DNA from: Sphingosinicella microcystinivorans
GTDB taxonomy: Bacteria; Pseudomonadota; Alphaproteobacteria; Sphingomonadales; Sphingomonadaceae
Length of the DNA stretch: 64,000 bases
NCBI RefSeq assembly: GCF_027941835.1
Contig: NZ_CP116005.1
Coordinates: forward strand, 3,053,501 to 3,117,500
Direction: 5' to 3'
The stretch's first letter is position 1. Each line of letters begins with the position of its first letter. Positions 1 to 8,725 of this stretch are shown here, in pieces. A model generated the notes under the pieces. The model ran no database searches and was not told the DNA's origin. It worked only from the letters and a program-made list of their open reading frames with translations. The position numbers and the translations under genes were made by a program.

Positions 1-2741
1 GCGACGAAGCCGATGATGCCCATGTAGCTCATCGGATAGCCGGTGAGCAGCAAGGCGATGATGCCGCCGAACATGCCGAGCGGGATGACGCCCGCGACCA
101 CCGCGACCTCGCGGAAGCGGCCGAACTCCGCGACGAGCACCGCCATGATGCTGAACAGCGCGAGCAGCAGGATGCTGCCGATGCCGTCGAAGCTCTGCGC
201 GCTCGCCTCGGCCTCGCCGCCGACGCCGAGCTTGTATCCGGCCGGAAGCTGCAATTTCTGCAGGCGCGCGACGACGTCCGTGTTGACGCGGGACGTGAGG
301 TAGCCGGCCTGTGTCCACGCCGTGACGGTGGCGGTGCGCTCGAGCTGGAAGCGGTCGATGCGCGGCGGCACGCTCTTCAGCCGCGGCTCGGCGATCTCGG
401 CGATCGGAATGGCGCCGCCGCCGGACGAGGCGACATAGACCGACTGGAGCGCGGACACGGGCTGGCGGTCCGCCATCGGCAGGCGGACGACGACGGGGTA
501 GGTGTCGCCTTCGTCGTCGCGGAAGTTCGCTGCGCGTTCCCCGGCGATGGCGAGGCGGAGCGCGCGGCGCGGTTCGCCCGGCGCAACGCCGAGCAGCGCG
601 GCCTTGTCCGCATCGAGCCCGAGATCGAGATCGACCCGGTCCACGGCGAGCGGGTTGTCGATGTCGCGGGTGCCGGGGGTCGCGCGGATGACCGCAGCGA
701 CCTCGCGCGCGATGTCGCGCAGCTTCGTGTTGTCCGGGCCGCTGATGCGGATGGCGATGGGCGCGTCGATGGGCGGGCCGTTCTCGAACTTGCGCACGGT
801 GATCCGCGCATCGGGATCGCCTGTGAATTTCGCGCGCAGCCGGTCGAGCATGGCGTCGCTTTCGCCCGCGATCCATTCGCCGAGTACGACGAAGATCGCA
901 CCCTTGCGCGACTCCTCGGTCAGCGAGCGGACGTTGTAATAAACCTGCGGATTGCCGGCGCCGGAATTCTCCATGTAGGCGGTGACGCTGCCTTCCTTCG
1001 CCACCTCGGCCGCGACGCGCCGGATGATGCGGTCGGTGGCCGCGACGCTGGTGCCTTCCGGCGCTTCGACCTCGACCATGAAATAGGGCGCGTCCGACGC
1101 CGGGAACAGCTGCCAGCCCGCGACCGGGATGAGGCCGAGCGCGCCGATGCACAGCGCCATCGAAACGGCGAGCGTGCGGCGCGGCTTTTCGAGCGCGTAA
1201 TGCAGCACCGGCGCGTAGAGGCGGTGGATGCCCCGCGTCAGCGCCTTGAGGATCGGGTTGCCCTCCGGGTCGTCGTCGCGGCGCAGGACACGGCTGGCGA
1301 GGAAGGGGATGATCGTCAGCGAGACGACGAGCGAGGCGCCGACGGTGTAGATGACGGCAAGCGGCAACGAGCGCGTGAACTCGCCCGCGCCGCCGGGAAG
1401 GAACACGAGCGGCAGGAACGCGAACAGCAGCACGCCGGTCGATCCGAACACGGCGGCGGCGATCTCTTTCGTGCCGGAAAGCGCAGCGGCGGCGCGGTCC
1501 GCGCCCATGCGGAGGTGACGTGAGATGTTCTCGGTGACGACGATCGAATCGTCGACGATGAGGCCGAGCGCGAGGATGAAGCCCGAAACCGAGAGCTGGT
1601 TCAGCGAAAAGTCGAACACGTAGAGCAGCAGCACGCCGGTCGCGAGGCTGAGCGGGATCGAGATCATCACGATCATCGAGGCGCGCGGGCCGAGCGGCAG
1701 CAGCGTGATGAGCACGAGGCCGAGCGCGATCGCGAAGTCGCGCGCGAGCGTGTCGAGCCGGTTCCGGATGTCGCGCGACTGGTCGAAGCCGAGCTCGAGC
1801 GTCACGTCGGGCGGAAGCTGGCTGCGCGCCTCGGCGAGCGAGGTCTCGATCAGCTTGCGGAGCGCGAGGACGTTGCCGTTCTCCTTCTGCATCGCGGTGA
1901 CGAAGACGGCGCGCTTGCCGTTGAAGCGCGTGATGTGCGTGTGCTCTTCGGTCGCCCAGTCGACCGCCGCCACGTCGCCGACGCGGACGAGCGTGCCGTT
2001 CTCGGCGCGGATCGGGATCGCGCGGATCTCGGCGAGGTCGCGGTAGGCGCCGCCCGCGTCGAGATTGAGCCGCTGCTCGCCCGAATGGACGGTTCCGGCG
2101 GGAAGATCGACGCCGCCGCGCTGGAGCGCATCGATGAGCGCCGAGGGCGGGATGTGGAGCTGCGCGAGGCGGCCGCTGTCGATGGCGATGCGGACCTCGG
2201 GGGCTGGCAGGCCGTAGATGTCGGTGGAGCGCACGCCGTCGATGCGGCTCAGCCGCTCGGCAAGGTCGGTGGCGTATTTCTCCATGCGCCGCCATGACGC
2301 CGTTTCGCTGACGAGCGCGAGCTGGACCACGGCGGCGTCGCTGGTGCGCACCTTCAGATATTCGAGGCTGGTGAGCCCGGCGGGCAGGCGATCGCGGATG
2401 GCGCTGATGTCGCGCACGACCTCGTCGAAATGCTGTTCGGGGTCGCCGCCCCATTCGAACTCGGCGCTGATGACCACCGAGCCGTCCTTCGATGTCGATT
2501 CGACATCGACGATGCCGTCGAGCCCCTGGATGATCTCCTCGATCGGCTTGGCGACGGTTTCCTCCATGTCCTGCGCGTCCGCGCCCGGCTGCGCGGCGAC
2601 GACGAGCACGACCGGAATCGGCAGGTGCGGATCGACCGCGCGCGGGATGGCGAGGAAGGCGTTGATCCCGAGCGCGGCGAGCAGCGTGAAGAGGACGAGC
2701 GTCAGCTGCCAGCGGCCGACGGCGAAAGCGGCGAGGTTCAT
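1..2741 (-). CDS. RND-family efflux transporter permease subunit (partial, 3' end outside window)
   Basis: Inner-membrane, proton-driven pump of a tripartite RND efflux system (AcrB superfamily), which would export toxic or hydrophobic compounds through an outer-membrane channel not seen here. The frame stays open from the ATG at 2741 to base 1, giving 913 codons; family members are about 1,020-1,060 residues, so the last transmembrane helices are missing. An N-terminal membrane helix is followed by a periplasmic porter domain. The transmembrane-4 signature GLIVDDSIVVTEN carries the paired proton-relay Asp residues at about 397 and 398. The start overlaps the adaptor gene's stop by four bases (ATGA), so the two are co-translated. 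The substrate cannot be told from sequence. Confidence 0.93.
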   Translation of the reverse strand, partial: MNLAAFAVGRWQLTLVLFTLLAALGINAFLAIPRAVDPHLPIPVVLVVAAQPGADAQDMEETVAKPIEEIIQGLDGIVDVESTSKDGSVVISAEFEWGGDPEQHFDEVVRDISAIRDRLPAGLTSLEYLKVRTSDAAVVQLALVSETASWRRMEKYATDLAERLSRIDGVRSTDIYGLPAPEVRIAIDSGRLAQLHIPPSALIDALQRGGVDLPAGTVHSGEQRLNLDAGGAYRDLAEIRAIPIRAENGTLVRVGDVAAVDWATEEHTHITRFNGKRAVFVTAMQKENGNVLALRKLIETSLAEARSQLPPDVTLELGFDQSRDIRNRLDTLARDFAIALGLVLITLLPLGPRASMIVMISIPLSLATGVLLLYVFDFSLNQLSVSGFILALGLIVDDSIVVTENISRHLRMGADRAAAALSGTKEIAAAVFGSTGVLLFAFLPLVFLPGGAGEFTRSLPLAVIYTVGASLVVSLTIIPFLASRVLRRDDDPEGNPILKALTRGIHRLYAPVLHYALEKPRRTLAVSMALCIGALGLIPVAGWQLFPASDAPYFMVEVEAPEGTSVAATDRIIRRVAAEVAKEGSVTAYMENSGAGNPQVYYNVRSLTEESRKGAIFVVLGEWIAGESDAMLDRLRAKFTGDPDARITVRKFENGPPIDAPIAIRISGPDNTKLRDIAREVAAVIRATPGTRDIDNPLAVDRVDLDLGLDADKAALLGVAPGEPRRALRLAIAGERAANFRDDEGDTYPVVVRLPMADRQPVSALQSVYVASSGGGAIPIAEIAEPRLKSVPPRIDRFQLERTATVTAWTQAGYLTSRVNTDVVARLQKLQLPAGYKLGVGGEAEASAQSFDGIGSILLLALFSIMAVLVAEFGRFREVAVVAGVIPLGMFGGIIALLLTGYPMSYMGIIGFV

Positions 2742-3790
2742 GCGCCGGGCACGGTTGCCGTCACGCGGCTGCCGTCGGCGAGCTGGCTGATGCCGGTGAC
2801 GGCGACGCGTTCCCCGGCCCTGAGCCCGGCGAGGACCACGACGCCCCGGTCACTCGTGGCCCCGGTGACGATGCGGCGCGGGTTCACCCGCTCTCCCTCG
2901 GTGTCGAGCACATAGACGAATGCCTCGCCGGCGCGGGCCGCGAACACGGCGCTGCTCGGCACGATCATGGTCCCGCCGCCGCCGCTGCCGCGCACGGCAA
3001 GCGTCGCATGGCCGATCTGGCCGGACCGCAGCGCCGGGTTCGGCGGCAGCGCCAGCTCGACGGCGAAGGTGCCGGTGCGGTCGTCGGCGCGCCCGGCGAC
3101 CTCGATGATGCGTGCGGCGATCGGCGCGGGGCCGAGCGCGGCGATGTCGACGGGAACGCTCCCCGTACGGACGATGCCGGCGGCCTGCACGTCGGTGACG
3201 GGTACGCGCAGCACGAAGCCGTCGCGGTCGTCGCCGAAGCTGATCACCGGCGTTCCGGCGTTCACGACCTGGTTCACCTCCGCCGAGCGGCGCAGGATAT
3301 GGCCGTCCGCAGGTGCGGCGATACGGGCGGTGCTGGCGGCGAAATGCGCGGAGGTGGTTGCGGCTGCCGCCGCGCGATAGGCGGCTTCGGCGCTGTCAAG
3401 CCGTGCCCGCGTCAGCCAGCCTTTCGCGAACAGGTCGCGCGCGCGTGCGAGGTCCGCCTCGGCGCGCGTGCGTTCCGCAGCGGCGGCGGCGAGGTCGGCG
3501 CCAACGGTGGTGGTGTCGAGCGCGGCGAGGAGCTGGCCCTTCCGCACGCGGTCGCCTTCCTCGACGGCGATGGCGGCGATGCGCCCCGGCGTCGTGAAGC
3601 CGAGGTCGATCTCGCGTCGTAGCCGCACGGTTCCCGCTGCCCTGAACGTGTCGGCGGCTTCGGCAGGAACCACCTCCGCGACCCGAATCGCAACGGGTGC
3701 GGCCTCGCGCGGCTGTGCGGCCTCGTCGTTCGCCGAACACGCGGCCAGTGCAACACAGAAGGCCGCAACGAGGGGCCGAACGGACTTCAT
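2738..3790 (-). CDS. RND efflux periplasmic adaptor (membrane fusion) lipoprotein
   Basis: HlyD/AcrA-type membrane-fusion protein of 350 residues that bridges the RND permease encoded just downstream to an outer-membrane channel. I start it at the ATG at 3790 rather than an in-frame start at 3805 because MKSVRPLVAAFCVALAAC is a lipoprotein signal peptide with a good lipobox (LAAC), placing it as an inner-membrane-anchored periplasmic lipoprotein. A biotinyl-lipoyl-like half (GRIAAIAVEEGDRVRKGQLL), an Ala/Arg-rich helical hairpin at about residues 100-150 and a beta-barrel half follow in the usual order. It is divergent from the TetR gene, its likely regulator. Confidence 0.92.
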   Translation of the reverse strand: MKSVRPLVAAFCVALAACSANDEAAQPREAAPVAIRVAEVVPAEAADTFRAAGTVRLRREIDLGFTTPGRIAAIAVEEGDRVRKGQLLAALDTTTVGADLAAAAAERTRAEADLARARDLFAKGWLTRARLDSAEAAYRAAAAATTSAHFAASTARIAAPADGHILRRSAEVNQVVNAGTPVISFGDDRDGFVLRVPVTDVQAAGIVRTGSVPVDIAALGPAPIAARIIEVAGRADDRTGTFAVELALPPNPALRSGQIGHATLAVRGSGGGGTMIVPSSAVFAARAGEAFVYVLDTEGERVNPRRIVTGATSDRGVVVLAGLRAGERVAVTGISQLADGSRVTATVPGA

Positions 3791-3816
3791 ACCGGCTTGA
3801 TCCACTTCCGAGTCGT

Positions 3817-3844
3817 ACTCAGGACCAATACTGGACCGGTGAGT
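3817..3844. promoter_or_regulatory. Candidate TetR operator in the divergent efflux/regulator gap
   Basis: The 76-base gap between the divergent adaptor and tetR genes contains short symmetric elements: GAGT-CGT-ACTC just upstream, ACTCA (3817-3821) opposed to TGAGT (3840-3844), and a GGACC direct repeat between them. TetR regulators normally bind such symmetric sites between divergent genes. The half-sites are short and I see no convincing -35/-10 pair, so this is a weak, position-based call. Confidence 0.3.
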
Positions 3845-3866
3845 TCAAAAAAGATAGCCTTCAACG

Positions 3867-4505
3867 ATGGAAGGCGACACTTCATCGCGGAGCACGGAAA
3901 GCGGCGGCCGCGGTCGCCCGGTCAGCCTGAAGAAGCGGCGGGCGGTGATCGCGGCGGCGCAGCGGCAGTTCCTGAGGAACGGTTATGCGGCGACGAGCAT
4001 GGATGCCGTCGCGGATGCGGCCGGCGTCTCCAAGCTGACCGTCTACAACCACTTCGGCAGCAAGGCCGAGCTTTTCGCCGCCGTGATCGAGGCGAAGTGC
4101 GAGGAGATGTTCGGCGCGGTCGACATCGCGGTCAGCGGGGCCGATGTGCGCGCCGGGCTGATCGCGGTGGGGCACAGCTTCCTCTGGCTCGTCCTCGATC
4201 CCGACGCCGTGGCGGCGCACAATCTCATCGTGCAGGAGCGCGAGCGCGCGCCCGAACTCGGCAGGCTGTTCTACGAAAGGGCTGTGCTGGCGACCTCGCG
4301 CCGGGTCATGCGGATTCTCGAAACCTATGCGGCACGCGGCGACATCCGCCTCGCCGATCCGCAGAAGGCCGCGTTCGACCTCTTGTCGCTGCTGCGCGCG
4401 CATCCGACGCTCGTGATCGAACTCGGCGTCGATCCGTTTACCGCAGCCGAACTCGATGCCCATATCGCGCACGTCGTGGACCTCATGCTGAAGGCCTGGC
4501 GCTAG
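3867..4505 (+). CDS. TetR/AcrR family transcriptional regulator
   Basis: 212-residue DNA-binding repressor, probably of the divergent RND efflux operon. The N-terminal helix-turn-helix lies at about residues 28-70, with the typical TetR recognition end AGVSKLTVYNHFGSK. The rest is a helical ligand-binding/dimerisation domain of normal length for the family; its ligand is unknown. The start ATG at 3867 has no strong Shine-Dalgarno but lies right where the family's basic N-terminal tail begins. The 3' end converges on the DUF815 gene with a 10-base gap. Confidence 0.92.
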   Translation: MEGDTSSRSTESGGRGRPVSLKKRRAVIAAAQRQFLRNGYAATSMDAVADAAGVSKLTVYNHFGSKAELFAAVIEAKCEEMFGAVDIAVSGADVRAGLIAVGHSFLWLVLDPDAVAAHNLIVQERERAPELGRLFYERAVLATSRRVMRILETYAARGDIRLADPQKAAFDLLSLLRAHPTLVIELGVDPFTAAELDAHIAHVVDLMLKAWR

Positions 4506-4515
4506 CACGGAAGGC

Positions 4516-5358
4516 TCAGCTGAGCCGGATGCCTGCGGCCCCGGCGACCTCCTGCACATACTGCCATGCGACGCGGCCAGAACGCCCGCCGCGTCCGGTC
4601 GCCCACGCGACCGCGGCCTGCGGGTCGATGTCGAGGCCGTAGGCGCGGCCGTAGGTCTCGACCATCGCCACATAGGTGGTCTGGTCGCAGGCGTGGAAGC
4701 CGAGCGACAGGCCGAAGCGATCGGCAAGCGCGAGGCGATCATCGAGCACGTCGCGCGCGTTGATGCTGTTCGCAAGCTCGTTCTCGCGCATCTCGCGCGG
4801 CACGATGTGGCGGCGGTTCGAGGTGACGTAGAAACGGCAATTGTCGGGCCGCGCCTCGATGCCGCCTTCGAGCACCGAGCGCAGGCGCCGGTACTGGCGC
4901 TCGTCGGTATCGAAGCTGAGATCGTCGCAGAACAGCACGAAGGCGCGGTCCAGATTCGCGAGGCGGCGCAGCAGCAGCGAGACGTCGGCGATGTCGTCGC
5001 GCTCGATCTCGACGAGCGCGATCCTCTCGCCCGCTGCCTGAAGGTGCGCGACCGCCGATTTCACGAGGCTCGACTTGCCCATGCCGCGCGAGCCCCAGAG
5101 CAGGATGTCGTGCGCGGGCAGCCGCTTCGCCAGCCGCTCGGTGTTGCGGAGCACGGCGTCGCGCTGCGCGTCGATGCCGACGTAGCGGTCGAGCGGCTGG
5201 GCATGGAGGGCCGTGACGGGACGCAGCACACCGTGATCCCACGCATAGGCGGGGGCGTCCGGGGTCTCCTCGACGGTCGTCCGGGGCGGCGCGAGCCGCT
5301 CCAGCGCATCGGCGATACGTCCGAGAAGGCTGATTTCAGGGGATTCAGGCGTTTTCAT
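4516..5358 (-). CDS. DUF815 family AAA-type ATP-binding protein
   Basis: 280-residue P-loop ATPase of the DUF815 family (PF05673), conserved in many proteobacteria; its cellular role is not well defined. Walker A is GSRGMGKSS at residues 89-97, and the acidic Walker B region is FVLFCDDLSFD, followed by a sensor-like YVTSNRRH. The C-terminal segment (GRGGRSGRVAWQYVQEVAG) matches the conserved family tail. I prefer the ATG at 5358 to in-frame starts at 5376 and 5406 because the extra residues look non-homologous. It is divergent from yajC; the join to secretion genes is positional only. Confidence 0.85.
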   Translation of the reverse strand: MKTPESPEISLLGRIADALERLAPPRTTVEETPDAPAYAWDHGVLRPVTALHAQPLDRYVGIDAQRDAVLRNTERLAKRLPAHDILLWGSRGMGKSSLVKSAVAHLQAAGERIALVEIERDDIADVSLLLRRLANLDRAFVLFCDDLSFDTDERQYRRLRSVLEGGIEARPDNCRFYVTSNRRHIVPREMRENELANSINARDVLDDRLALADRFGLSLGFHACDQTTYVAMVETYGRAYGLDIDPQAAVAWATGRGGRSGRVAWQYVQEVAGAAGIRLS

Positions 5359-5430
5359 TGCGTCTCGCTCTTGCATTTGTATAGTCGCGCGCCAAATCGC
5401 AGCCACACGCTTTCGAAAGCAAGGGTCTCA

Positions 5431-5778
5431 ATGCTCATTTCTCCAGCCTATGCGCAAGCCGCGGGGGCGGCGCCGGGAGGCGGCGCGACTTTCCTCAATG
5501 CCATCATGCCGTTTCTCCTCATCATCCCGATCTTCTACTTCCTGCTGATCCGCCCGCAACAGCGGCGGTTGAAGCAGCACCGCGAGATGGTCGCGGGCGT
5601 GAAGAAGGGCGACACGGTGGTGACGGCGGGCGGCCTGATCGGCAAGGTCGCGAAAGTGACCGACGACGAGGTCGAGGTCGAGCTTGCCCCGTCCACGAAG
5701 GTCCGCGTCGTCAAGGGAACGCTTTCCGAGGTTCGCACCGCCGGGACCGGCAAGCCCGCCAACGACACGGCCGCCTGA
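5431..5778 (+). CDS. yajC: Preprotein translocase subunit YajC
   Basis: 115-residue single-pass inner-membrane protein that associates with SecD and SecF in the Sec translocon holocomplex. One hydrophobic segment (about residues 28-45, FLLIIPIFYFLLIRPQ) is followed by the family hallmark RPQQRRLKQH and a small cytoplasmic beta domain (GDTVVTAGGLIGKV). The N-terminus MLISPAYAQ is typical of alphaproteobacterial YajC, which fixes the start at 5431. It lies 16 bases upstream of secD on the same strand, so the three genes form an operon. Confidence 0.97.
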   Translation: MLISPAYAQAAGAAPGGGATFLNAIMPFLLIIPIFYFLLIRPQQRRLKQHREMVAGVKKGDTVVTAGGLIGKVAKVTDDEVEVELAPSTKVRVVKGTLSEVRTAGTGKPANDTAA

Positions 5779-5794
5779 AGGTTGAACGCCCGCC

Positions 5795-7387
5795 ATGCTT
5801 GAATTCTCCAAGGCGAAGATCTGGTCGATCATCGCCGTGCTCGTCGCGGGCGTGATCTTCGCGCTCCCCAACGCTTTCCCCGAAGAGCAGGTCCAGGCCT
5901 GGCCGAGCTGGGCGCCGAAGAAGCAGATGAACCTCGGCCTCGACCTCCGGGGCGGCAGCCACATTCTGCTCGAGGCGAACGCCGAGGGGCTTGCCCGCGC
6001 CAACCTCGACAAGATGGAGGAGGACGCGCTTTCCGAGCTGCGCCGCGCCGAGGGCGGGGCGATCGCGGTGGGCGACGTCAGCAACCGCGGCGGGCGGGTG
6101 AGCTTCCTCGTGCGCAATGTTGACGATGTTGACCGCGCGGTGGACTTGTTGCGCAACCTCTCGATGCCGATCGGCGTCACCGGGCAGCGCAGCTTCAACG
6201 TCGAGGTGACGGACGGCAACCGCATCGTGCTGACGCAAACTTCGGCGGGGCGCACGCAGGCGATGGAAAGCGCGATGACGCAGGCCGTCGAAGTCATCCG
6301 CCGCCGCATCGACGAGCTCGGCACGCGCGAGCCGACGATCATCCGGCAGGGCAGCCAGCGCATCGTCGTGCAGGTGCCGGGCCTCCAGGACCCCTCGGCG
6401 CTCAAGCAGCTTCTCGGCAAGACCGCGCAGCTCGAATTCAAGCTCGTCGACCTCGACGCCGATCCGGCGGACGTCGCCGCGGGCCGCGCGCCGGCGGGCA
6501 GCCAGATCCTGCCGATGGCGGACAGCGGCCAGCCCATCGCCGTGAAGCGCCGCGCGATCATCACCGGCGACCAGTTGATGGACGCGCAGCAGACGCTCCA
6601 GCAGGGCCAGTGGGTGGTCAATTTCCGCTTCGACAGCACCGGCGGCCGCCGCTTCGCGCGCGTCACGCAGGAGAATGTCGGCAAGCCGTTCGCCATCATC
6701 CTCGACAACCGCGTCATCAGCGCGCCCAACATCAACGAGCCGATCCTCGGCGGATCGGGCGTCATTTCCGGCAGCTTCAACGCGGAAAGCTCGAACGAGC
6801 TGGCGATCCTGCTGCGCTCGGGCAAGCTGCCCGTCGAGCTGAAGGTAGTGGAGGAGCGCACGGTCGGCCCCGATCTCGGCGCCGACTCGATCCGCGCGGG
6901 CACCATCGCGTCCATCGTCGCGGTGATCGCGGTGGGCATCTTCATGCTCGCCACCTACGGGCGGTTCGGCGTCTACGCGAACATCGCGCTGGTGCTGAAC
7001 GTCATCCTGATCCTCGCGGTCATGTCGCTGACCGGCGCGACCATGACGCTGCCCGGCGTCGCGGGCATGGTGCTCACCATCGGCGCGGCGGTCGACGCCA
7101 ACGTGCTCATCAACGAACGCATACGGGAAGAGCAGCGAAAGGGCAGGAATTCCCGCGCGGCGGTCGAGAACGGCTTCAAGGAAGCCAGCCGCACGATCTG
7201 GGACGCGAACACCATGAACCTGATCGTCGCCGCCGTGATGTTCGCCTTCGGCTCCGGCCCGATCAAGGGCTTCGCCGTGGTTCTCACCATCGGCATCGTC
7301 ACCTCCGTGTTCACGGCCGTGACCGTCGGACGCCTGTTCATCGTCAACTGGCTGAACCGCACGCGGCCTGCCACCATCGTGATCTGA
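5795..7387 (+). CDS. secD: Protein translocase subunit SecD
   Basis: 530-residue RND-type membrane protein that, with SecF, uses the proton gradient to pull exported proteins out of the Sec channel. It has an N-terminal helix (about residues 8-27), the conserved LGLDLRGGSHILLE block, a large periplasmic P1 domain, and a C-terminal bundle of five helices beginning near residue 370, including GAAVDANVLINERIREE, the SecD TM4-TM5 signature. Length and domain order are complete. yajC lies upstream and secF 13 bases downstream. Confidence 0.98.
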   Translation: MLEFSKAKIWSIIAVLVAGVIFALPNAFPEEQVQAWPSWAPKKQMNLGLDLRGGSHILLEANAEGLARANLDKMEEDALSELRRAEGGAIAVGDVSNRGGRVSFLVRNVDDVDRAVDLLRNLSMPIGVTGQRSFNVEVTDGNRIVLTQTSAGRTQAMESAMTQAVEVIRRRIDELGTREPTIIRQGSQRIVVQVPGLQDPSALKQLLGKTAQLEFKLVDLDADPADVAAGRAPAGSQILPMADSGQPIAVKRRAIITGDQLMDAQQTLQQGQWVVNFRFDSTGGRRFARVTQENVGKPFAIILDNRVISAPNINEPILGGSGVISGSFNAESSNELAILLRSGKLPVELKVVEERTVGPDLGADSIRAGTIASIVAVIAVGIFMLATYGRFGVYANIALVLNVILILAVMSLTGATMTLPGVAGMVLTIGAAVDANVLINERIREEQRKGRNSRAAVENGFKEASRTIWDANTMNLIVAAVMFAFGSGPIKGFAVVLTIGIVTSVFTAVTVGRLFIVNWLNRTRPATIVI

Positions 7388-7400
7388 TCGGACCCAGTCT

Positions 7401-8351
7401 ATGCGGCTCCTGAAAATCGTTCCGGACAACACCAACATCCGCTTCGTGCGGCTGCGCTGGATCGCGTTCGCCGTCACCGCCATCCTGACGCTCAGCTCGA
7501 TCGCGCTTCTGGTGACGCGCGGGCTCAATTTCGGTGTCGACTTCGTCGGCGGCCTGATGATGGAGGTGAAGTTCGAAGAGGCCGTGAAGCTCGACGAGCT
7601 TCGCAGCACGGTGGACAACCTCGGCGTCGGATCGTCGGCGCTCCAGAACTTCGGCGGCCCCGACACCGTTCTCGTGCGCCTGCCGCTTCCGCCGGGCGAC
7701 GACGCGGCGGTGCAGAAGGTCGTGCAGAATGTGCAGACCGCGATCAGCACCAATCATCAGGACGCCTCGTTCCGGCGCGTCGAGACGGTGAGCGGCAAGG
7801 TTTCCGAGGAGCTGATCCGCAACGGCATCATCGCCATCGTGCTTTCGATGGGGGCGATCGCGGTGTTCTCGTGGTTCCGCTTCGAATGGCATTTCGGCGT
7901 CTCGACCATCGTCGCGCTGGTGCACGACGTGACGGTCACGCTCGGCTTCTTCGCGCTGACGCAGCTCGAGTTCGATCTCAACATCGTGGCCGCGGTGCTG
8001 ACGATCATCGGCTATTCGCTGAACGACAAGGTCGTCATCGACGACCGCATCCGCGAGAACCTGCGCAAGTACCGGCAGATGGACATCGGCCCGCTGATCG
8101 ACCTCTCGGTGAACGAGACGCTGTCGCGCACCTACGCGACGACGATGGCGCTGACGCTGGCGCTCGGCTCGCTGCTCATCCTCGGCGGCGACGTGCTGTT
8201 CGGCTTCACCGCCGCGATGCTGCTCGGCATCGTCGTCGGCACCTACTCGTCGGTGTTCGTCTCGTCCTCGCTGCTGATCTCGCTCGGCGTCGGGCCGCAG
8301 ACGTTCGCACCGGTCGAGACCGGCGCGGCGGAGAAGGTCGGCAGCCGCTAG
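7401..8351 (+). CDS. secF: Protein translocase subunit SecF
   Basis: 316-residue partner of SecD with six membrane helices. The N-terminal helix (about residues 18-38) leads into the family block LNFGVDFVGGLMMEV. The C-terminal helices include GYSLNDKVVIDDRIRENLRKY and SVNETLSRTYATTMAL, which are diagnostic for SecF. The small Mth938-like gene follows after two bases, suggesting co-transcription. Confidence 0.98.
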   Translation: MRLLKIVPDNTNIRFVRLRWIAFAVTAILTLSSIALLVTRGLNFGVDFVGGLMMEVKFEEAVKLDELRSTVDNLGVGSSALQNFGGPDTVLVRLPLPPGDDAAVQKVVQNVQTAISTNHQDASFRRVETVSGKVSEELIRNGIIAIVLSMGAIAVFSWFRFEWHFGVSTIVALVHDVTVTLGFFALTQLEFDLNIVAAVLTIIGYSLNDKVVIDDRIRENLRKYRQMDIGPLIDLSVNETLSRTYATTMALTLALGSLLILGGDVLFGFTAAMLLGIVVGTYSSVFVSSSLLISLGVGPQTFAPVETGAAEKVGSR

Positions 8352-8353
8352 GC

Positions 8354-8725
8354 GTGCCGCTCGAACTCCAGACCGGCCCGCGCGGCGTCCATCGCATCGA
8401 CGCGATCCGGGGCGGGAAGTTCGTCGTGGCCGGGGAGGCCCGCGCGGGAAGCATCCTGATCTGGCCGGGCGGTATTCAGGACGCGGGCGACGCGCTGACC
8501 GTGGAGGCCTTCGCACCGCTGCTCGCGCTCGATCCGGCGCGGGAGGTCCTGATCGTCGGCACGGGCGCCGCGCTGCGCTGGCCCGATCAGGCGCTGCTCG
8601 ATGCGCTCGCCGCGCGCGGGGCGGGGGTTGACGTCATGACGTCGCAGCTTGCCGCGCGCACCTACAACGTGCTGGCGGGCGAAGGCCGTCTCGTCGGCGC
8701 CCTACTGCTCGCGCTCGGAGCCTGA
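8354..8725 (+). CDS. Mth938-like domain (DUF498) protein
   Basis: 123-residue small protein of the Mth938/NDUFAF3-like fold family (PF04430). It is recognisable from the GGKFVVAGEARAGSILIWPGG and REVLIVGTGA segments and the C-terminal DVMTSQLAARTYNVLAGEGR, all conserved in the family. Function is uncertain; eukaryotic relatives help assemble respiratory complex I. The start is a GTG two bases after the secF stop, where homology begins. The 3' end overlaps the convergent glycosyltransferase gene by 24 bases. Confidence 0.82.
   Translation: MPLELQTGPRGVHRIDAIRGGKFVVAGEARAGSILIWPGGIQDAGDALTVEAFAPLLALDPAREVLIVGTGAALRWPDQALLDALAARGAGVDVMTSQLAARTYNVLAGEGRLVGALLLALGA

Noticed and set aside
4513-4526. 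GGCTCAGCTGAGCC palindrome between the tetR and DUF815 ends
   Set aside because: It lies partly inside the DUF815 reading frame, has no T tract on either side and could occur by chance.
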